Shown piece by piece: positions 38,134-47,843 of a DNA stretch of 64,000 nt; position 1 is the first letter of the stretch; each line of letters opens with the position of its first letter. The notes under the pieces were generated by a model that was not told the DNA's origin, did no database searches, and saw nothing but the letters and a program-made list of their open reading frames with translations. A program made the position numbers and the translations under genes. Where the stretch lies: positions 2,361,001-2,425,000 of the forward strand of contig NZ_JAQFIL010000001.1 in the NCBI RefSeq assembly GCF_029504655.1. Reading direction: 5' to 3'. Source of the stretch: Catalinimonas alkaloidigena (GTDB lineage: Bacteria; Bacteroidota; Bacteroidia; Cytophagales; Cyclobacteriaceae).

Positions 38134-38502
38134 TTACCGCCTTAAAAAAGCTGAAAGGTTACGGGCTTCGCTCGTAACCTTTAATTTATTTTGTTTGGGA
38201 AAAGGTGAGTACGTAAGTGCTGTTTCATTGATGCTTTTGATCGCTTGAGGGTCATTTTCATCAAACAGCCAGATTCCGACTATCTCCTTACCCTCACGCC
38301 TTAGGGTAGCGCCAACAAGCGTATATTGAGAATCTACTTCAACCTTTTGTGCGGCTACATTAGTAGGTAGCACTTCACCATTAAGGTTTAGGCTTACAGC
38401 TTCTATTTGAAAATCAGTAGGAGCAATAATTTTGGTAGAGTCAAAGTCCTCGCACGCACTTACCAAAAATACCAGTACAATGATTGAGAAAAATCGCGAC
38501 AT
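38134..38502 (-). CDS. Small lipoprotein of unknown function
   Basis: The 122-residue protein has a lipoprotein signal with the LVSAC lipobox (Cys at about 17). The mature part (FQIEAVSLNLNGEVLPTNVAAQKVEVDSQYTLVGATLRREGKEIVGIWLF) looks like a beta-rich domain. I do not recognise the family. The end of the gene overlaps a hairpin that probably terminates the convergent metalloprotease gene, 9 bases away. Confidence 0.65.
   Translation of the reverse strand: MSRFFSIIVLVFLVSACEDFDSTKIIAPTDFQIEAVSLNLNGEVLPTNVAAQKVEVDSQYTLVGATLRREGKEIVGIWLFDENDPQAIKSINETALTYSPFPKQNKLKVTSEARNLSAFLRR
38154..38182 (+). terminator. Hairpin terminator overlapping the 3' end of the lipoprotein gene
   Basis: AAAGGTTACG (38154-38163) pairs with CGTAACCTTT (38173-38182), with further pairing into a small TTC-type loop. 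It lies 30 bases after the metalloprotease stop and inside the last codons of the opposite lipoprotein gene. The following stretch is AT-rich rather than a pure T run. Confidence 0.6.
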
Positions 38503-38634
38503 AACACAAGAGTTTTTATAATCAACGTAAGTGTCTGGATTCTGTTATGCTATTCTGTAATAATGAGGTACAAGAGATGATTAATGAGTAAAGCCTTCAT
38601 TTTTCATTGCTCATTAACCATCATTCAATACTTA

Positions 38635-41115
38635 TCATTCGTATCTGAGAGATTCAGTGGGATTCGTCAAAGCAGCCCTAATGGTATGTACCGATACCGT
38701 AAGCAGCGCCAGCATTAGCACGAATACCAATGGCAGGATGAGTAACCACCAACTGATATCTATGCGAAAAGCATAGTTTTGCAGCCACTGATGCATCATC
38801 CAATAGGCAAAAGGAAGGGCTAAAATTCCCGCGATAAAGATCAGTTTTAAGAAGTCCTTGGAAAGCAAAGTGAGTATACTGCTTACTGATGCCCCCATCA
38901 CTTTACGGATACCGATCTCCTTGCTACGCTGTACAGCGGTAAAAGAGGATAAGCCTAATAATCCCAGGCAGGCAATCAAAATAGCCAGCACAGAAAATAT
39001 GCTGAAAATTCTGCCAAAACGCTCGTCTGCCTGATACTGACGGTTGAAGTAAGTATCAAGAAAATAGTAGTTAAAAGGGTTGTTAGGTAATACTTCTTCC
39101 CAACTAGCTTTCAGGAATGCTAAAATGCTGTTAACAGAGGCACTTTGTGAAGGATCAATTTGCACGATGTAGTTACCATCAAAAAGCTCGTTAAAAAAAG
39201 CAATAGGTTCATAGTTGTTCTGCAAAGCATTTTGATGGAAATCAGGAACGATACCGATGATCTCATAAGAAGTGACTCCCCAGAAATTTATGACACCAAA
39301 ATTTTCACCAATGGCTTCTTCCGCTGAGCCAAAGTCAAGTAGTCGTAAAGCAGCCTGATTGAGTATTACCTTGTGATGATTCTGTTCCTCAACTTCTGAA
39401 AAATTTCTGCCTGCCAATAGTTTGATATCCATAGTAGGAAAATAATTGGCGTCTATGCTGATATCCCTGATTTCTTTCACATTTTCTTCATCCCTTCCTA
39501 CCATTCTGGTTTCACGTTCCGTTTCCCCAGGGACATAGCTGGCAGCACTCACTTCTTTTATAAAAGGGTTAGTTAGCACAGCATTGCGCAAATTTTGGAC
39601 CGTTTGAGCAAAAGAAATCTCCTGGCCCATCACATTGGCACCTTCAATCACCAGTCTTTGTGAAGTATCAAAGCCTAGTGCCTGTGTTCTCATAAACGAA
39701 ATCTGACCGTAGATCACAATGGTAGCAATGATTAGGGTCATTGAAATGGCAAACTGAAAAACTACCAGCACTTTTCTTATATTAAGCCCTTTTCTCGGTG
39801 AAATGAGCTGGTTTTTTAACACAAATGCTGGGCGGAAGGACGAAAGTATCATTGCCGGATATATGCCAATCAGTAAAGTACTGAATATAAATATCGCGAC
39901 AATCACTATCCAGAATGTACCTTGCTCTAAGGAAAATAGGCTAAAGGCAATGTCACTCAATTGATTAAAATAGGGAGTACTCAGCTGGATCAGTGTAACA
40001 GCCAACACCAGGGCAACTGCGTTAATGATGCCTACCTCTAATAAAAACTGACCTAAAAGTTGAACCTTTTTGGCACCCACCACTTTTCTTAGCCCTACTT
40101 CTCGTGCACGACCTACTGCACGAGCAGTTGAAAGGTTTACATAATTGATCCAGGCTATGCCGAGGGTAAATAAAGCAATTATCCCCATTGCATATACCCA
40201 ATTTATATTGCCGGTAGCGGTCGGCTCATTCATCAGTGCTGAATGCAGGTGAATGTCACGGATAGGCTGTAATCGATAAACTTCAGACATATTTTCTGCT
40301 TTATTCCTGCTTTCGATCATTTCAGTAAGCTGTTGCCCTATTTTATCTGCATTCATCTGCGTATTAAGCACCAAATAAGTGTAGCTAGTATTTGGTCCCC
40401 AGGTAGTTTCAAACATGCTTAGCCGCTGTTCTTCAGGGATTTCTTCAGGTAAGAAGTATGGCAGCGTTGCATGAGAAAAAATAATATCGTAATCCAGGTG
40501 AGAGTTTTGCGGAATATCTTTAAAAACACCTACTACTTCAAAAATAACTTCTCCTTCCCTGGTAGAATTAAAGGCAGTCAGTAACTTATTCAATGCTTCG
40601 GTTTGCCAGCCGTCTCCAAAATATTTTTGCGCCGAAGATTGTGACATGATCACCTGATGGGGTTTTGAAAGCAGGGAGTCACCTAGTTTTGCTAGCAGAT
40701 TCAGAGAAAAATACCGGACAAAACCAGGGTCAGCAAAAATTATTTTTTCTTCTTTGAAGGTAAGTGGATCAGCTGAATCCTTGGGTTGATAGATCAGCGT
40801 ACTGCTTTTGGACCAGTAAGACAGCCGGAAATAATCTTCAATCCCAGGAATTTCATTGATCACAGCAGGTCCTAAAGCAGAAACTGTGAAAGCATTTTTT
40901 GATTCAAGCTCTCCATCCTGATATCGGTCTACACCTACGCGATATATGTTTTTCCCTTCTTCCTGAAAAGTATCATAATTCAATTCAAATTGTACGTATT
41001 GAAAAATAAGCACAAAAGCAGCGATTCCTGTTGCCAGTCCAAAGATGTTAATGAATGAAAAACCTTTGTTTTTAATCAGGTTTCTCCAGGCGGTTGTAAA
41101 GTAGTTCCTGAGCAT
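38635..41115 (-). CDS. MacB/FtsX-type ABC transporter permease, two modules
   Basis: This 826-residue inner-membrane protein begins with MLRNYFTTAWRNLIKNKGFSFINIFGLATG, the standard opening of Bacteroidota MacB-like permeases. It has one membrane segment, a periplasmic MacB-type domain (about 60-270), three segments with ARAVGRAREVGLRKVVGA, a second module with a further segment and periplasmic domain, and a final FtsX block (SKEIGIRKVMGAS) ending in NPTESLRYE. No ABC ATPase gene is adjacent. It follows a homologous permease by 68 bases. These permeases use an ATPase made elsewhere to drive mechanotransmission or efflux; the substrate is unknown. Confidence 0.88.
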   Translation of the reverse strand: MLRNYFTTAWRNLIKNKGFSFINIFGLATGIAAFVLIFQYVQFELNYDTFQEEGKNIYRVGVDRYQDGELESKNAFTVSALGPAVINEIPGIEDYFRLSYWSKSSTLIYQPKDSADPLTFKEEKIIFADPGFVRYFSLNLLAKLGDSLLSKPHQVIMSQSSAQKYFGDGWQTEALNKLLTAFNSTREGEVIFEVVGVFKDIPQNSHLDYDIIFSHATLPYFLPEEIPEEQRLSMFETTWGPNTSYTYLVLNTQMNADKIGQQLTEMIESRNKAENMSEVYRLQPIRDIHLHSALMNEPTATGNINWVYAMGIIALFTLGIAWINYVNLSTARAVGRAREVGLRKVVGAKKVQLLGQFLLEVGIINAVALVLAVTLIQLSTPYFNQLSDIAFSLFSLEQGTFWIVIVAIFIFSTLLIGIYPAMILSSFRPAFVLKNQLISPRKGLNIRKVLVVFQFAISMTLIIATIVIYGQISFMRTQALGFDTSQRLVIEGANVMGQEISFAQTVQNLRNAVLTNPFIKEVSAASYVPGETERETRMVGRDEENVKEIRDISIDANYFPTMDIKLLAGRNFSEVEEQNHHKVILNQAALRLLDFGSAEEAIGENFGVINFWGVTSYEIIGIVPDFHQNALQNNYEPIAFFNELFDGNYIVQIDPSQSASVNSILAFLKASWEEVLPNNPFNYYFLDTYFNRQYQADERFGRIFSIFSVLAILIACLGLLGLSSFTAVQRSKEIGIRKVMGASVSSILTLLSKDFLKLIFIAGILALPFAYWMMHQWLQNYAFRIDISWWLLILPLVFVLMLALLTVSVHTIRAALTNPTESLRYE

Positions 41116-41183
41116 TGTAGTTACTGATTAGGAATTGATGACAAATGACTGATGATTAATGAATAGGGGGCAATGTTTAGTCA

Positions 41184-43583
41184 TTATTCATATCGCAGAG
41201 ATTCTGCCGGGTTTGCCAGCGCTGCTTTAATGGTTTGAAAACTGATGGTGAAGATGGCGATCAGCAGTACGGTACCCCCGGAAATCAGCAGCAAATCAAA
41301 GGACACATTGAAATGATAGGCAAATTCATTTAGCCACTCCTGGGTAGCCCACCAGGCAAAAGGAGCCGCGAGAACAAAAGCGATACCTACCAGCCGGAGA
41401 AACTTTCGGGAGATAAGCCAGGTAATTTGGCCTACACCCGCACCCAATACCTTTCGGATGCCGACTTCTTTGATCCTTTGTTCTACGGAAAGGTTGATGA
41501 GTCCAAAGAGTCCCAGGCAGGCGATCACAATAGCCAGAAAGGCAGCAATACTGATAATCTCACCGGTTTTAGTGTCAGCCCGGTAAAGCTCTTCAAATTT
41601 ATCATCCAGGAAATGATATTCCAACGGGTTAGCAGGATCAAAAGTCTGGGTGACTTCCTCAATGGCCGCGATCGTCTGCTGTAAGTCTTCCGTACCAATT
41701 TGCAAGGTGTAGTAATCAATAGGGTAGTGGGGGTTCCGATAATAAGTAATTAATGAGGGTGTCACTTTTTTGTGTACAGACTGAAAGTGTACGTCTTTAA
41801 AGACCCCAATCACTTCGGCTACGAAGGGTTGATCTAGTTCGTCCTGATTAAAATGGCTAAACTCAATGACCTTCCCTACGGGATCAGTCAGTCCCATTGT
41901 TTTTACTGCGGTTTCGTTAATCAGAATTTTGGCTGAATCAGCAGGTATGTGCCTGAAATTCCGTCCTTCGGTCAGTTGAATGTCATAAGTAGGGAGAAAA
42001 TCCTCATCACCCGCAAAGTATAGAAATTCAATCAGGCTACGCTCTTTTTTAGCACTAATGGTAGAGAGCCACTTCCATTCACCGGGCACTCTCGTGCTAG
42101 CAGTGACACTTTTTACGTTGGGCAGATCCTGAAAAGTAGCTTTCACAGTTTCATACTTCTCCCGCAAAACCTGGCTGTTAATGTCTACAGTCACCAGTTG
42201 TTCACGATCATAACCCAGATCAGTATTGCGTATAAAATGCATTTGCCGGTAGTTGACTATGGTGGCCGTGATCATGATGATGGCAAAGGCAAATTGTGCT
42301 ACCACCAATAGCTGGCGTAATGAAGTATTTTCCCGAGTTGTTACATTTTGTTTTAGGATTATTGATGGTTTGATGCGGGACAGATAAAAAGCAGGGTATG
42401 TGCCTGCTAATAATCCTGAGATGATCCCGACTCCTAACAGTATGAGCACAATAGAACTACTGAAGAGGTTGAGCTCCAGGGTTTTATCAGTTAAATTATT
42501 GAAATAGGGCATCAACAGCTGCACAAAAGTCACCGCCAGTATGAGGGTAATCAAAACAATTAAGATTGATTCACCTATAAACTGATACATCAGTTGTCTG
42601 CGGCTGGCACCTACCGTTTTTCTTAAACCCACCTCTTTAAAGCGTTTCATGGCTCGTGCAGTGGAGAGGTTAACATAATTGATGAAGGCGATGAGCAAAA
42701 TCAACAGTCCTATGCCTCCAAAAATATACACATACGTGATATCAGCATGAACGATATAATCGTTGTCTAAATGCTGTGAGTGAAAATGGATATCAGAGAG
42801 TGCTTGTAAGCTATATTGATTGTTTTGGAATTCCGATGTTCTGTTGGCATTGGCAAGGTTAGTCAACTGATCAGCAACAGCTTCAGGATTTGCATCTTCA
42901 TTGAGAAGCAGATAAGTGGCAAATTCATTTGAGCTCCAGTCATTTTCAAGAAAATTTCTGATCTGGTCAAATTTAGACAGACTTACCAGGGAAAAGAATA
43001 GTGACGGTCTGAAGTGAGCATTGGAAGGAAAGTCCTCTATCACTCCTGTGACTGTTATCTCATCTTCAAACTGGCTGGCGTACATACTTTTGCCTAGTGG
43101 CGATTCATCGCCAAAATATTTTTTAGCAAGTGATTCAGTAAGCACTACAGAAAATGGTTGGTTCAGCGCAGTTTCCGCGTTTCCTTCAATAATTTTGCTG
43201 TCAAAAACCTTGAAATAAGAGGAGTCAGCCACTAAAAAGTTTTCGTAGGCACGAAACTCATCATACCCTAAAGTTAGTCTTCCGAAGACATTCAGACGGA
43301 CGATATCATCTACTTCAGGAAGATTTGCCAAAGCCGCCGGGCCCAGCCTGGTGGCAGCACCCACTACCTGACGTTCCCCATTTTCATCATAGATCGTTTC
43401 CGTAATCCTGTAAATCCGGTCAGCCTTGCTATGATATTGGTCAAAACTTAGTTCATCAATTACATACAGCGCGATGAAAATAACCGCGATAAAGCCTAGA
43501 GAAAACCCTAGCAGGTTTACCGCAGAAAACACTTTATGCTTCAGCAGATTACGAAAAGCGATTTTGAGGTAGTTCTTGAGCAT
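41184..43583 (-). CDS. MacB/FtsX-type ABC transporter permease, two modules
   Basis: The start is set at ATG 43583 (MLKNYLKIAFRNLLKHKVFSAVNLLG), the family's normal N-terminus. The frame extends further upstream but runs through a long inverted repeat and is not credible as protein. About 799 residues carry two MacB-type periplasmic domains and two FtsX blocks (RFKEVGLRKTVGAS and RIKEVGIRKVLGAG), ending in NPAESLRYE. It is a diverged paralogue of the next gene downstream, which lies 68 bases away, so the two are probably co-transcribed. No ATPase gene is nearby. Confidence 0.88.
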   Translation of the reverse strand: MLKNYLKIAFRNLLKHKVFSAVNLLGFSLGFIAVIFIALYVIDELSFDQYHSKADRIYRITETIYDENGERQVVGAATRLGPAALANLPEVDDIVRLNVFGRLTLGYDEFRAYENFLVADSSYFKVFDSKIIEGNAETALNQPFSVVLTESLAKKYFGDESPLGKSMYASQFEDEITVTGVIEDFPSNAHFRPSLFFSLVSLSKFDQIRNFLENDWSSNEFATYLLLNEDANPEAVADQLTNLANANRTSEFQNNQYSLQALSDIHFHSQHLDNDYIVHADITYVYIFGGIGLLILLIAFINYVNLSTARAMKRFKEVGLRKTVGASRRQLMYQFIGESILIVLITLILAVTFVQLLMPYFNNLTDKTLELNLFSSSIVLILLGVGIISGLLAGTYPAFYLSRIKPSIILKQNVTTRENTSLRQLLVVAQFAFAIIMITATIVNYRQMHFIRNTDLGYDREQLVTVDINSQVLREKYETVKATFQDLPNVKSVTASTRVPGEWKWLSTISAKKERSLIEFLYFAGDEDFLPTYDIQLTEGRNFRHIPADSAKILINETAVKTMGLTDPVGKVIEFSHFNQDELDQPFVAEVIGVFKDVHFQSVHKKVTPSLITYYRNPHYPIDYYTLQIGTEDLQQTIAAIEEVTQTFDPANPLEYHFLDDKFEELYRADTKTGEIISIAAFLAIVIACLGLFGLINLSVEQRIKEVGIRKVLGAGVGQITWLISRKFLRLVGIAFVLAAPFAWWATQEWLNEFAYHFNVSFDLLLISGGTVLLIAIFTISFQTIKAALANPAESLRYE

Positions 43584-43589
43584 ACTGTC

Positions 43590-43664
43590 AATGATTATTG
43601 AGAAATGAATAATGACTGCATTGATTAGTGCCATGTCTGCATCAATCATTATTCAATAATCATT
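43590..43664. repeat. Long imperfect inverted repeat in the permease leader
   Basis: AATGATTATTGA (43590-43601) is the exact inverse of TCAATAATCATT (43653-43664). Inside, GAATAATGA pairs with TCATTATTC, and ATTGAT with ATCAAT, with small bulges. The hairpin ends 6 bases before the permease ATG, so it could affect translation. Confidence 0.7.
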
Positions 43665-43780
43665 AAAAAAGCTATGCCAAAGCTGATAACAAAGCGCTGT
43701 AGCTATATTTTAAATTATTTTGTTCGGTATTGTTTCATTTTAATACGGTAAGATGTTCCAGAATGAAACAGTTTAAAAAA

Positions 43781-45601
43781 TTACTTCCCCTTTAAATCAA
43801 GGTTTTGTACAATGCTGGAGCTTTTTTTCTCCTGTTTTACTACCTTTCGTGAGATTTCTCCCAACATCTTAATAGCTTTGATGATGTAGTCACCTTTGTT
43901 TAGCATAATACAATCTGCCTGATCAGCCATGGCTGCATCAGTAATCTCGGCACGTTTGGGTATGCCTTTTTTAGCTACGCCCTCTAGTACCTGGGTAGCC
44001 CAGACATTGGGAATATGAGCAGCCTGGCATAACCACAAAATTTCTTCCTGTAAGACTGACATACGCTCCCATCCGATCTCTACCGCCAGGTCACCTCGGG
44101 CAATCATGACCCCAAGCGGATAATGCTGTAAGGCACGAAGCAGCAGCCATGGCAGTTGGTTAACAGCTTCTTCGGTTTCTATTTTCAACATGATACCTAT
44201 ATTTTTGGCTCCTCTCTGCTGCAGTTCGTGTAGAAAATCAGAAACATCTTCCGGCCTACGTACAAACGATAGATTGACGATATCGGCATGTTTTACCACA
44301 AAATCCAGGTCCTGCTTATCCTTTTCTGTCAGGCCGCTGATTTGAAGATCCGTCTCAGGAAAGTTGATGCCTTTGTTTTCTTTGAGCGAACGTTTACCGT
44401 TTTTGGCGTGGGTAATTTCTACATGCAATTCATCTTCAGAGGTTTTGCGTACTATTCCTTCAATTTTACCATCATCAAAACGGATAGCCTGGTCTTTTTT
44501 GACGCTTTTGAAAACCTCAGGCAGCGTACATGAAATATGGGCAGGAGAAGTCAGTTGCCCCTGCTCATCGTAGCGGGCAGGCTCCCCTTCCTGTTTATTT
44601 TTATGCAGGATCAGAGTATCACCTTTTTTAAGAGAGATTTTTTGTCGGCTGGAAGGTAGCTTACCAACATTAATACTGGCAATTTTTTTCCTATCCTGCC
44701 AATGCTCAAGACTGAGCCCGGTTTCTATAAAGACTTCTTCCTCAAAAGAAATGATGGCTCCCTGATCATCTATCTCAACGACTTTGGCTTCTTGCTTCAC
44801 ATTGCGGGTATCTTCAAAGCGTATGCGATCTCCTGCATGAAGCTGCGCAAGCCAATCCTGCTCAACAGGTACCTGTAAAAAGTCTTCACTGGTATCTATT
44901 TCAGTTACCAGCTTCAATAAAGCCGGAGAAATAGTTTCTCCTCGCTTATCTCGTTCCGGCTTGATCTGAATCAGCCTTGGCCCTTTCTGAATACTACCTG
45001 TCCGGATCTTAGGGCCGCCCAGATCCATCAGAATTTTACACGGCTTTTTCAGTTCTTTGCTGGCCGTATGCACATGCGCAATGATACTTTTCCAGATATC
45101 AGCATCATCTTTCGCACAGTTAATACGGGCACAATCCATACCTGCAGCTAACATAGCATGCACCAGCGCATAGTCGTCGGCCATATCAGTATCCATAGTG
45201 ACCATGATATAAGCTCTTTTGGGCTGAGACTCTGATCCTAGCAGCGCTTTTCTATTTCTTTTCCTCAATGCCTTACCCTCACGGATAGTTATCAGTGGTC
45301 TAGCCTCTTGATATGAACGCTCCTGATAGTGGTGTAAAATACTTTGCACAGCGCTTATATTAGCCAGCACATGGCTTTCGGCATGTTGCAGTGAGGAAAT
45401 ACCCAGCTCAGAGAGGCCATCCTGATATGCACTGATATCTTTATTTCTTAAGGCCAGATAATGAAGAAGATTTCGGGCACTATCTTGTGCGTCAGGACTT
45501 ACTTTCTCTATCTGCTCAGCATAACGACTTTCAAGTTCGCGGGCAAAATTTTCTATATCTGATAGTCCTTGACTCAGTTCCTGCAATATTGACTGATCCA
45601 T
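43781..45601 (-). CDS. Pyruvate kinase, long form without the C-terminal regulatory domain
   Basis: The protein has 606 residues. About 120 residues of helical extension precede the barrel. Barrel motifs follow: MDCARINCAKDD, MDLGGPKIRTG, a long inserted B-domain region, MLKIETEEAV with the catalytic Lys and metal-binding Glu, IARGDLAVEIG and WATQVLEG. The family motif around MLSGE is MLNKGDYI, and the protein ends soon after, so the usual C-terminal allosteric domain is absent. This layout is known in plant-like and cyanobacterial-type pyruvate kinases. It would make ATP and pyruvate from PEP in the cytoplasm. A second, standard pyruvate kinase probably exists elsewhere. Confidence 0.82.
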   Translation of the reverse strand: MDQSILQELSQGLSDIENFARELESRYAEQIEKVSPDAQDSARNLLHYLALRNKDISAYQDGLSELGISSLQHAESHVLANISAVQSILHHYQERSYQEARPLITIREGKALRKRNRKALLGSESQPKRAYIMVTMDTDMADDYALVHAMLAAGMDCARINCAKDDADIWKSIIAHVHTASKELKKPCKILMDLGGPKIRTGSIQKGPRLIQIKPERDKRGETISPALLKLVTEIDTSEDFLQVPVEQDWLAQLHAGDRIRFEDTRNVKQEAKVVEIDDQGAIISFEEEVFIETGLSLEHWQDRKKIASINVGKLPSSRQKISLKKGDTLILHKNKQEGEPARYDEQGQLTSPAHISCTLPEVFKSVKKDQAIRFDDGKIEGIVRKTSEDELHVEITHAKNGKRSLKENKGINFPETDLQISGLTEKDKQDLDFVVKHADIVNLSFVRRPEDVSDFLHELQQRGAKNIGIMLKIETEEAVNQLPWLLLRALQHYPLGVMIARGDLAVEIGWERMSVLQEEILWLCQAAHIPNVWATQVLEGVAKKGIPKRAEITDAAMADQADCIMLNKGDYIIKAIKMLGEISRKVVKQEKKSSSIVQNLDLKGK

Positions 45602-45803
45602 ATAAATAAAAAATGGGCTACTGTTTTAAAAAATATTTGTCTATTCAACTCACAGCTTTATAGGGATGTTGTGATGAATATTAAGATTTTTATGAAAAAA
45701 TAATCCTCTTTTCATTTGGTATTATTTTGTGCCTATATCAAGTATATTGAGGAAAAGAGGACTTTCCAATTTCTTTGAAAAAATGAAAAGTCCTGCTCAC
45801 CTT

Positions 45804-47657
45804 TTACTTGCTTGCCATCAGGTTACAGGATTCTACCATGCGGATAAACTCCTGGCGGTAGCCTTCTTTGTCACCACCTTTGGCTCCTTGTGCCAACCTT
45901 GCTATAGCATCATAAGTTAGGTCACCTTTGTACTCTGAATCGCGCAGCAGCATCCCGAAGCCAGCGACGGCTGCTGCAAAGCGGAAATTATCACTGGTGT
46001 CCTCTAATCGTACAGTACGGTCCAGTAAAGGTTGTTCTATCAACTGGCTTTTACTGCCATCGGGGCTTTTGTAGCGCAGCTTTAATATTAGCATTTCATC
46101 TGACTGTCTGGCATTGGATTTTACTTTTTGCTCCTGGTATTTAAGCGGTTCAACAGAAGGCACATCTTCTTCACTATCCGCAGGAATGATTTCATACATG
46201 GCTGTCACAGTATGTCCTGAACCCAGCTCACCCGCATCTTTTTTGTCATTATTGAAGTCTTCATTCTTGAGCGCACGGTTTTCATAGCCGAGTAGCCGGT
46301 AGGCTTTCACCTTGGTGGGATTGAATTCAAGCTGTAGCTTGACATCCTTGGCAATGGTGAATAAAGTGCCACCAAACTCATTGACCAACACCTTCTTGGC
46401 TTCCTGGATATTGTCAATGTAAGCATAGTTCCCATTGCCCTTATCAGCCAGGATTTCCATTTTTGAATCTTTGTAATTGCCCATGCCAAAGCCCAGCACA
46501 GTCAGGAACACTCCATCTTCCCGCTTCTGTTCAATAAGCCGTTCCATGCCCGCATCACTGGACTCCCCCACATTAAAATCCCCATCGGTAGCCAGGATGA
46601 CACGGTTATTTCCATCTTCCTGAAAGTTCTCTTTTGCTATTGTATAGGCCAGTTTAATGCCCGCGCCACCGGCAGTAGAGCCCCCTGCCTGCAACTGATC
46701 CAGCGCCAGCATGATCTTTTCTTTCTGGCTGGCTGGGGTTGAAGGAAGTACCATACCGGCAGCTCCGGCATACACCACAATGGCTACTCTGTCCTCTGGC
46801 CGCATCTGCTTGACCAGCATACGGAAAGCGCTTTTTAGCAGTGGTAGTTTGCTAGGCGCATTCATAGAGCCGGATACATCTATCAGGAACACCAGGTTAG
46901 AAGGGGGCAGGTCTTCAGTTGGAATCTGCTTGCCCTGCAAACCAATGTGTACCAACTGATGCTCCTCATTCCAGGGACAGGCTGAGAGTTCGGTTGCTAT
47001 CGCAAAAGGAGTGTTACCTTTAGGTTGAGCATAGTCATAAGTAAAGTAGTTGACCATTTCTTCTATGCGCACCGCATCTTTGGGTGGCATCTGTCCCTGA
47101 TCAATGAAACGGCGGATATTGCTGTAGGAGGCAGCATCCACGTCTATAGAAAAAGTAGAAAGGGCATTATGCTTTACTTCCAGGAAGTCATTCTCGTGGA
47201 TGGTCGCATAGTTTTCGGTATTGTGTTGCGGAATAGGTTCTTCCTGCGGTGCATGAAATGAGTGCGCATAATCAGCTTCTTCCATCCTTACATTCTGACT
47301 CATCTTAGCCTGCTGCTGCCTTCCGTATGTGGTAACTACTACTTCTGACAAAGACTGCACATCTGCCTTTAGGCTTACATTGACTTTTTTACGTTGCTTT
47401 ATATTCACTTCCTCTGTGGCAAAACCGATAGAAGAAAAGATTAATGTCTCCTGGCCAGTAGTGACTTCCAACTGAAATTTCCCCTCTAAATCAGTAATAG
47501 TACCTGAATCTGTACCTTTGATCAGCACATTGACTCCCGGCAGCGGGCTGCCATCTTCAGCAGAAGTGACAATTCCAGTTACAGTGTAAGCAGTACTGAG
47601 CCGATGGGTAAAAGCCATCAGGACCAGTGCGATGAATATAAAAATATACTTTTTCAT
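45804..47657 (-). CDS. VWA/DUF3520 surface protein with carboxypeptidase-regulatory-like domain
   Basis: The protein has 617 residues: signal peptide (1-24), a carboxypeptidase-regulatory-like beta domain (about 25-110, with GSPLPGVNVLIKGT and a SLSEVVVTTYG end), a linker, a YfbK-type N-terminal domain with NYFTYDYAQP (about 155-240), a von Willebrand A domain with intact MIDAS DVSGS (260-264) and ATDGDFNVG, and a C-terminal DUF3520-like region. Related proteins occur across Bacteroidota and E. coli (YfbK) but their role is not settled; metal-dependent protein binding at the envelope is inferred. It is divergent from an ECF sigma gene whose partner carries the same beta domain, 186 bases away. 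Confidence 0.85.
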   Translation of the reverse strand: MKKYIFIFIALVLMAFTHRLSTAYTVTGIVTSAEDGSPLPGVNVLIKGTDSGTITDLEGKFQLEVTTGQETLIFSSIGFATEEVNIKQRKKVNVSLKADVQSLSEVVVTTYGRQQQAKMSQNVRMEEADYAHSFHAPQEEPIPQHNTENYATIHENDFLEVKHNALSTFSIDVDAASYSNIRRFIDQGQMPPKDAVRIEEMVNYFTYDYAQPKGNTPFAIATELSACPWNEEHQLVHIGLQGKQIPTEDLPPSNLVFLIDVSGSMNAPSKLPLLKSAFRMLVKQMRPEDRVAIVVYAGAAGMVLPSTPASQKEKIMLALDQLQAGGSTAGGAGIKLAYTIAKENFQEDGNNRVILATDGDFNVGESSDAGMERLIEQKREDGVFLTVLGFGMGNYKDSKMEILADKGNGNYAYIDNIQEAKKVLVNEFGGTLFTIAKDVKLQLEFNPTKVKAYRLLGYENRALKNEDFNNDKKDAGELGSGHTVTAMYEIIPADSEEDVPSVEPLKYQEQKVKSNARQSDEMLILKLRYKSPDGSKSQLIEQPLLDRTVRLEDTSDNFRFAAAVAGFGMLLRDSEYKGDLTYDAIARLAQGAKGGDKEGYRQEFIRMVESCNLMASK

Positions 47658-47843
47658 AATATTATTTGTTTTTTAGTAAGATGTTCAGGCAGTGGAGATT
47701 CCATAAAGCGAGAGAAATAATTTTTTTTCAGCATGATTTATGGAAAATGAAGAGAGTTAGCATCTTACTGATGTAACTGACCAAAGAGGCAGTCTAAACT
47801 TTGTATGAGAAATTAGCCTACTGCTCAATTAGTACTGGTGTTT

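Noticed and set aside
43584..43649. N-terminal extension of the upstream permease
   Set aside because: The extra residues are encoded by the arms of an inverted repeat, and the family N-terminus begins at ATG 43583.
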